In this document: piece by piece, positions 59,165 through 64,000 of the stretch
Layout of the letters: each line of letters starts with the position of its first letter
Numbering within the stretch: the first letter of the stretch is position 1
Origin: Bacillus sp. B15-48
GTDB lineage: Bacteria > Bacillota > Bacilli > Bacillales > Cytobacillaceae
Direction of reading: 5' to 3'
Length of the DNA: 64,000 nucleotides
NCBI RefSeq assembly: GCF_016879755.1
Contig: NZ_WOFU01000001.1
Coordinates: forward strand, 620,001 to 684,000
Translations under genes and position numbers: made by a program
The notes under the pieces: generated by a model
What the model was told of the DNA's origin: nothing
Databases searched by the model: none
Seen by the model: only the letters and a program-made list of their open reading frames with translations

Positions 59165-60466
59165 ATGGATAAAAAAGTCGGGAAAAAGCGCTGGATGATC
59201 ATTTTCTTACTGTTTTTATGCTATACCATTTTATACATGGATCGATCAATCATGTCGATGGCTGGACCTGCAATGATGGAACATTTCAACTGGAGTCCAA
59301 CTGAATTCGGCTGGGCAACAACTGCATTTTTTATTGGTTATGCAATTACTCAAATTCCCGGGGGGAGATTAGCCGATCGATTTGGCGGCACGAAAGTTAT
59401 TGTCTTAGGGTCAATTTTTTGGTCGATCTTTGTCTTCCTCACTCCTTTTGGTTATACTTTGGCACTGATGATGCTCATTCGTATAGCGATGGGGCTTGGT
59501 GAAGGAATTTCACTTCCTGCAATCCATTCGACACTAGCAAGTTGGGTTGCAAAAAAAGAGTCAGGGAAAGCCACGGGCTTCGTTCAGGCTGGTGTTCCGT
59601 TTGGAATTGCGGTTACAATGCCAATTGCTACTTGGCTCATCCTTACTTGGAGCTGGCAAAGTGTGTTCTATGTATTTGCTTTTACGGCACCGATTTGGTT
59701 GTTATTTTGGTGGAAGCTCGGTCGAGACAAGCCTGAAGACCATCCAACTATTAGTAAAGAAGAGGTTGCTTATATCAAAGCAGGCCAAGGAACCGCAGGT
59801 GGATTATCATCCAATGAACCTTTATTAACCAATAAAGAAATCTTATCAAAAAAGTCCATTTGGCTTTGTGCACTCTCTTATTTTTGTGCTAACTACCTCT
59901 TTTTCTTATTCATGACTTGGCTGCCAACTTATTTCGTTAATGGTCGAGGAATTGACTTGACTGCAAGTGCTTTTTATTCGATGCTCCCTTATCTCGTTGC
60001 CATTTTTACCTATCCACTTGGCGGCTACTTAGCTGATAAAGCTTCATCCAAATTTGGAAATAATTTAGGAAGAAAAATTACGCCTATTGTTGGCTTAAGC
60101 ATATCGGGAATTTTCTTAATCCTCGCAACACAAGCAGCAACAATTGGTGTTGCTGCTGGATTAATTACCGCTTCAAACGCGTTTTTAACTCTTACAATGG
60201 GTAGTTACTTCACTATGCCAATTGTCTTTTCCCAAAGAAATGCGGGAATCATTACCGGCATGTTCACAACTCTAGGAACAGTTGCAGGTATTTTAGCACC
60301 AGTTATGACTGGTCTCATAATTGATCTATCTGGTCAATACAACTATGCCTTATATGTAGGGGCAGGAGTTGCTCTGTTTGGCGCGATTATAATGGCAACA
60401 TTATGTTCTGTGAAACCAATTGTTGTAAAGCCAGATATAAGTTCAGCTAATGAAATAATATCTTAA
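59165..60466 (+). CDS. MFS transporter (anion:cation symporter type, sugar-acid/carboxylate)
   Basis: Major-facilitator importer of 433 residues, 12 helices. TTAFFIGYAITQIPGGRLADRFGGTKVI carries the loop 2-3 motif and FMTWLPTYFVNGRGID is typical of the ACS subgroup (galactonate, glucarate, phthalate, tartrate types). GGAAGG precedes the ATG. Upstream of a LysR regulator, in the same strand as the acyl-CoA dehydrogenase; probably imports the carboxylate to be activated. Confidence 0.88.
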   Translation: MDKKVGKKRWMIIFLLFLCYTILYMDRSIMSMAGPAMMEHFNWSPTEFGWATTAFFIGYAITQIPGGRLADRFGGTKVIVLGSIFWSIFVFLTPFGYTLALMMLIRIAMGLGEGISLPAIHSTLASWVAKKESGKATGFVQAGVPFGIAVTMPIATWLILTWSWQSVFYVFAFTAPIWLLFWWKLGRDKPEDHPTISKEEVAYIKAGQGTAGGLSSNEPLLTNKEILSKKSIWLCALSYFCANYLFFLFMTWLPTYFVNGRGIDLTASAFYSMLPYLVAIFTYPLGGYLADKASSKFGNNLGRKITPIVGLSISGIFLILATQAATIGVAAGLITASNAFLTLTMGSYFTMPIVFSQRNAGIITGMFTTLGTVAGILAPVMTGLIIDLSGQYNYALYVGAGVALFGAIIMATLCSVKPIVVKPDISSANEIIS

Positions 60467-60604
60467 TATATACTTACGTTTTATTTTTACCATACAAATG
60501 GTAATAAATCAAGATACTAAACCCAGTGTTTGACGATGTGTTCGTCCCTTTTTACCATGTGTAGCTTGTTAGTTGAACAACACCATTATTGGAGGGGATA
60601 AATA

Positions 60605-61567
60605 GTGAATCTTTACCAGCTTTATTATTTTCGGACGACAGCTAAACATCAACATTTCACAAGAGCAGCGAGAGAACTTTCATTAACACAACCAAGTTTA
60701 AGTCATGCTATTGCTGCCTTGGAAGATGAACTCGGTATAGCATTATTTGAAAAGCACGGACGAAATGTTCGGCTAACCAAATACGGGGAAAAATTTCTTC
60801 CATATGTCGAGTCAGCGATACAAGAAATTGAAAATGGTGCACAAAAGATGCGTGAAATGAGTGATAACGCTAACAGTAACATTAGCCTTGGGTTTATTTA
60901 TACGTTAAGTTCGCATTATATCCCCGAAATTATTAATGGTTTTAAATCTAACATTGACAATCAGCATATTAACTTTTCAATCAAAGAGGGTTGTACGGAC
61001 CGACCATGTACAGCGGATTTAGTCAAGTCATTAAAGGAAGGGAAATTGGACATTATTTTTGCATCACTAATACCGAACGATCCAGAGGTTGAATTTATTC
61101 ATATCTGTGATCAAAACTTAATTGCGCTTCTCCCTAATAATAGCCCGTTAGCAAACCAGCCTACCGTCGATTTACGAGATACAGAGTCCTATTCTCTTAT
61201 TCATTATAGTGGCAAATCGGGCTTAAAACAGGAGATTAACCAATTATTCGAAATGGTCAATATCGTTCCCAAAGTATCTTGCGAAGTGGAAGACGAACCA
61301 TCAATGGCGAATTTTGTATCGGCAAATATGGGAATCGCGATTATCCCTGATAATCCGTCGATTCGACATTACCCAATTCAAGTTAGACCAATTAGCTACC
61401 CTTCCTATACTCGAAAGATTTACGTTGGCTATATGAAAAATCGTCGCCAGACAGAATCTATTCAAAGTTTTATCGACTATGTTTTAACATCAAAAATGCC
61501 TTTCTGCAAGAAAAAAATAGAAGAATTAGCAAAAACCATTAAAGATAAAAAACTAGTACTTGCCTGA
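60605..61567 (+). CDS. LysR-family transcriptional regulator
   Basis: Regulator of 320 residues. The helix-turn-helix HFTRAARELSLTQPSLSHAIAALEDELGI is the LysR signature (given in part), followed by a two-lobed co-inducer domain. The start is GTG with GGAGGGG 7 bp upstream. Likely controls the transporter, dehydrogenase and ligase genes nearby; no operator could be fixed. Confidence 0.93.
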   Translation: MNLYQLYYFRTTAKHQHFTRAARELSLTQPSLSHAIAALEDELGIALFEKHGRNVRLTKYGEKFLPYVESAIQEIENGAQKMREMSDNANSNISLGFIYTLSSHYIPEIINGFKSNIDNQHINFSIKEGCTDRPCTADLVKSLKEGKLDIIFASLIPNDPEVEFIHICDQNLIALLPNNSPLANQPTVDLRDTESYSLIHYSGKSGLKQEINQLFEMVNIVPKVSCEVEDEPSMANFVSANMGIAIIPDNPSIRHYPIQVRPISYPSYTRKIYVGYMKNRRQTESIQSFIDYVLTSKMPFCKKKIEELAKTIKDKKLVLA

Positions 61568-61595
61568 AAACAGCCCAATAATTGAACCAAATAAA

Positions 61596-61635
61596 AAGAC
61601 CATTAGTACGAGATCTTACTTGTCATAATGGTCTT
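61596..61635. terminator. Terminator between the LysR and acyl-CoA ligase genes
   Basis: AAGACCATTA (61596-61605) pairs with TAATGGTCTT (61626-61635) in a 10-bp stem; CCCTTTT follows on plus and a run of T-rich sequence on minus. Works for both convergent genes. Confidence 0.75.
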
Positions 61636-61650
61636 CCCTTTTGCCTTCTA

Positions 61651-63294
61651 TCATACCAAGACTAGCAATTCTCCATTTATTTTTTTCTTTATGTCTTCTC
61701 GCAATATATACTTCTGAATTTTACAGGATCCATTTTTCGGCATTTTATCGATAATTTCGATTCGTTCAGGATATTTATATTTTGCTACATTCATGTTGGA
61801 AAAGAAGGCTGATACAGCTTCCAAATTCAAATTATCCTGTGGTTGATTTAGGACGACATAGGCACATGATCTTTCTCCTAACCGCTCATCAGGCATACCG
61901 ACAACAGCCACCTCTTTTACATTTGGATGCTGCAGCAAGATATTCTCAATTTCGGTAGAGCTAATATTTTCCCCGCCACGAATGATGATATCTTTAATTC
62001 TGCCATTTATGCGAATATACCCATCTTCCCCCATTGTGCATAAATCTCCACTATAATACCAGCCATCATCGTCAAGGACTCGGTTCGTTAATTCAGGCTC
62101 TTTTAGATAGCCCACAAATACATTAGGCCCCCTAGAGGCCTCTTCTCCTTGTACGCCTGCGGGGACTTCACGACGCATGTTATCAACAACCTTTACCTCG
62201 ATTCCTGGCATTGCCTTTCCATCAGTTGATATAATTTTCTCAGAGGGATCATCTATTCGGGAGGCAGTGTGAGGGACACTTTCTGTTGATCCATACATTC
62301 CCATTACTTTAAAACCAGCATCAAACGCTTCTTGAACAAGATGTCTCGGAACTGGTGACCCACCGCATAAAAAGAAACGCAGCGACGTAATATCATGATT
62401 CTTTTTTTTTGTAAGATTAACGATGTCATAAACAAAGGCTGTTGCTAAATTTCCGCAGCTGCATTTTTCCCGTTCAATTAATTCAAGACAAGCCTCTGGT
62501 TTAAAAATATCCTGAAGGACACTAGTGGCCCCAAGCAAGAATGAGGCTGTTACCCCATGATGAAAACCAGTTGCATGAGCGACCGGTGCCGGCATCAAAA
62601 TTGTGTCGTAACTAGTAAGATTAAATGTTGCCGCATAGGCTTTTTCACTTGAAATAATGTTATTATGGGTTAACATGACTCCTTTAGGAACGCCTTCCGT
62701 TCCTGATGTAAATAACACGGCTGCTAAATCGTCTGCCTGACGACCATTATTAATAGGAATAGGTTTATATTTCGTTAAGATTTTCTGTAGGGTAAGCCCA
62801 GCAAAAACCGCCTCTTCCTTTTCGACTACAACGACCTTTTTCAGACTTGGAATTTCTTGATAGAGTGATTGAAACTTTTGATAGAATTCACATTTACGGA
62901 ACTTCGCTGGAATAAACAAGACTTTGGATTCACATTTGTTAAGAATATAGGATACTTCCTTTTCACGGAGATTTGGCAAAATAGGGTTGACAACCGCTCC
63001 GACTTTTAGGCAGGCTATATAAATCAGTGTAAATTCAGACCAACCGGGCAATTGCATGGAGATAAAATCCCCCGGCTTCACTCCTATTGTTTGAAAAAAA
63101 GCTGCTAGCTTGTTAGCTGCAAGATCAAGTTCACGGTAACTATATTTTGTGTTTTGGAGATCGACAACAGCTACTTTTTCAGCAGAATTTTTCACTGAAC
63201 TATTCCAATAGTCTTCAAGTGTCGAATCACCCCAGTATCCTTTTAAGCGATATTCACGTTTTTGCCATTCATTTATTTTAATCCCCAGTGTCAT
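61651..63294 (-). CDS. AMP-dependent acyl-CoA ligase (CaiC/AliA-like)
   Basis: ATP-dependent carboxylate-CoA ligase of 547 residues. P-loop AVLFTSGTEGVPKGVMLTH, A5-type MYGSTESVPH, A7 DGWYYSGDLC, hinge RIKDIIIRGGENIS and A10 GSCKIQKYILRE, where the usual Gly before Lys is Cys. Resembles carnitine/crotonobetaine-CoA and cyclohexanecarboxylate-CoA ligases. The ATG at 63294 has GAGGAGG 8 bp upstream; 63330 has none. Activates the acid substrate oxidised by the acyl-CoA dehydrogenase. Substrate unknown. Confidence 0.9.
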   Translation of the reverse strand: MTLGIKINEWQKREYRLKGYWGDSTLEDYWNSSVKNSAEKVAVVDLQNTKYSYRELDLAANKLAAFFQTIGVKPGDFISMQLPGWSEFTLIYIACLKVGAVVNPILPNLREKEVSYILNKCESKVLFIPAKFRKCEFYQKFQSLYQEIPSLKKVVVVEKEEAVFAGLTLQKILTKYKPIPINNGRQADDLAAVLFTSGTEGVPKGVMLTHNNIISSEKAYAATFNLTSYDTILMPAPVAHATGFHHGVTASFLLGATSVLQDIFKPEACLELIEREKCSCGNLATAFVYDIVNLTKKKNHDITSLRFFLCGGSPVPRHLVQEAFDAGFKVMGMYGSTESVPHTASRIDDPSEKIISTDGKAMPGIEVKVVDNMRREVPAGVQGEEASRGPNVFVGYLKEPELTNRVLDDDGWYYSGDLCTMGEDGYIRINGRIKDIIIRGGENISSTEIENILLQHPNVKEVAVVGMPDERLGERSCAYVVLNQPQDNLNLEAVSAFFSNMNVAKYKYPERIEIIDKMPKNGSCKIQKYILREDIKKKINGELLVLV

Positions 63295-63434
63295 TTCCAT
63301 AGCCTCCTCGGAAAAAGCATTCGTCCCCATCTTATTTTTTCATTAATTATTTCGTTCAAGACTGGTTAATCGAAAAAGGATGAACCACACGAAAAGGAAT
63401 AAAATCACATTTTTTTCGATAAAGTGAAACTGCT

Positions 63435-63563
63435 ATCAGTGGGGGTTATCCCCCATCCCCCACTGATGGTTATTCGGGCGAAGCCCGATTGATCCCCCAC
63501 TTATCCTTTTTCGATTTATCAAAGTCTTGAAGCGGGGGTCTTACTGTCCGTTAATCTGCGATA
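63435..63563. repeat. Composite intergenic repeat, copy 2
   Basis: Hairpin ATCAGTGGGGG/CCCCCACTGAT (63435-63467), then TCGGGC/GCCCGA (63474-63488), then GCGGGGGTCTTACTGTCC and GTTAATCTGCGATA. Same order of parts as 53105-53222, diverged. Lies between the ligase and ETF genes. Confidence 0.7.
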
Positions 63564-63661
63564 AAATGAGATTACACAAAAGGTGCGATGGGTCCTTTTG
63601 TGTAATTTAAACTATGAATATTATTATCTATGGTAGTTTGGGAAGTTTGATTGAAACGATA

Positions 63662-64000
63662 TTAAGCTAAAACTAGTTGGCGATTTTTGATTTCTTCAAC
63701 TAGCACTGGAACGACTTCGAATAAATCACCAACAATTGCGTAATCAGCAATTTCAAAAATAGGTGCATCCGGGTCTTTATTGATTGCAACAATAACGTCA
63801 GCAGCGCTTATGCCGCCAACATGCTGAATGGCTCCTGAAATTCCACAGCCGATATATAATTTCGGTGCAACTTTCTTTCCTGATTGTCCAATTTGCTGAT
63901 TTGCCGTCATCCAGCCAGCATCAATACATGCTCTTGTGCCTCCGACTGCCCCGCCTAAAACAGCAGCCAACTCATTTAATAATTCTACATTCTCTGCTTT
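63662..64000 (-). CDS. etfA: Electron transfer flavoprotein alpha subunit (5' end outside window)
   Basis: C-terminal part of the ETF alpha subunit that accepts electrons from acyl-CoA dehydrogenases. The last about 112 residues are present, with [42 protein letters not shown] (given in part) and [20 protein letters not shown], the FAD-binding region. The gene starts beyond the right edge, and the frame is open to base 64000. Supports the acyl-CoA oxidation cluster at the right end. Confidence 0.95.
   Translation of the reverse strand, partial: KAENVELLNELAAVLGGAVGGTRACIDAGWMTANQQIGQSGKKVAPKLYIGCGISGAIQHVGGISAADVIVAINKDPDAPIFEIADYAIVGDLFEVVPVLVEEIKNRQLVLA

Overview
Low-GC Gram-positive chromosome segment, most likely from a Bacillus-type (Bacillaceae) bacterium. 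The support is AAGGAGG-type ribosome binding sites with ATG/GTG/TTG starts, FNR-type and CcpA (cre) operators, ECF and fruRKA operons, lipoprotein-type binding proteins, a CBO0543-family membrane protein and IS256/IS91 elements. Genus is not determined. No rRNA, tRNA or CRISPR array was seen. All calls come from reading sequence and motifs; no database search was run.

Layout. 1-1196: C-terminal two thirds of a CstA carbon-starvation transporter. 1.2-2.5 kb: gene-free, with a degenerate 40-bp-period repeat and a small structured-RNA element flanked by repeated hairpins. 2.5-7.1 kb: dmsD-dmsA-dmsB-dmsC DMSO reductase operon behind a perfect FNR box. 7.4-13.2 kb: amphi-Trp protein, then a putative alicyclic/terpenoid ketone catabolic set (zinc alcohol dehydrogenase, LLM flavin monooxygenase, alpha/beta hydrolase, Baeyer-Villiger monooxygenase). 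13.2-15.1 kb: an IS256-family element inserted inside a MITE-like element, both with target duplications. 15.7-19.4 kb: secreted GH3 glycosidase under two cre sites, a membrane protein, a 41-residue peptide gene and a decayed GH3 fragment.

19.4-29.8 kb: nucleoside/ribose block (LacI regulator, ECF transporter S-T-A1-A2, ribokinase, nucleoside hydrolase; then GntR regulator, second nucleoside hydrolase, MFS transporter, SDR enzyme). Nucleosides would enter by the ECF (and perhaps MFS) transporter, be split into base and ribose, and the ribose phosphorylated. 30-31.5 kb: BCCT transporter. 31.5-34.1 kb: accessory region with a REP-associated tyrosine transposase (RAYT), a broken zinc-ribbon gene and an unknown gene. 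34.1-37.7 kb: fruR-fruK-fruA. 37.9-43 kb: LacI regulator, TRAP transporter DctPQM and a polyol/hexonate-type zinc dehydrogenase.

43.3-54.1 kb: a coherent peptide or amide-compound uptake and hydrolysis cluster (M29-like aminopeptidase, IclR regulator, M20 deacylase, DUF1177 protein, Opp/Dpp ABC transporter, AroM-family protein), whose combined function I believe is not established. 54.4-56.5 kb: two-gene IS91-type element (HUH transposase plus tyrosine recombinase). 57.1-64 kb: acyl-CoA cluster (acyl-CoA dehydrogenase, Cys-rich protein, MFS transporter, LysR regulator, acyl-CoA ligase, ETF alpha).

Across 23-57 kb a palindromic repeat built around GAACCGTCCC recurs at least ten times, often directly at gene ends, and a RAYT gene lies among the copies: this looks like a REP/RAYT system.
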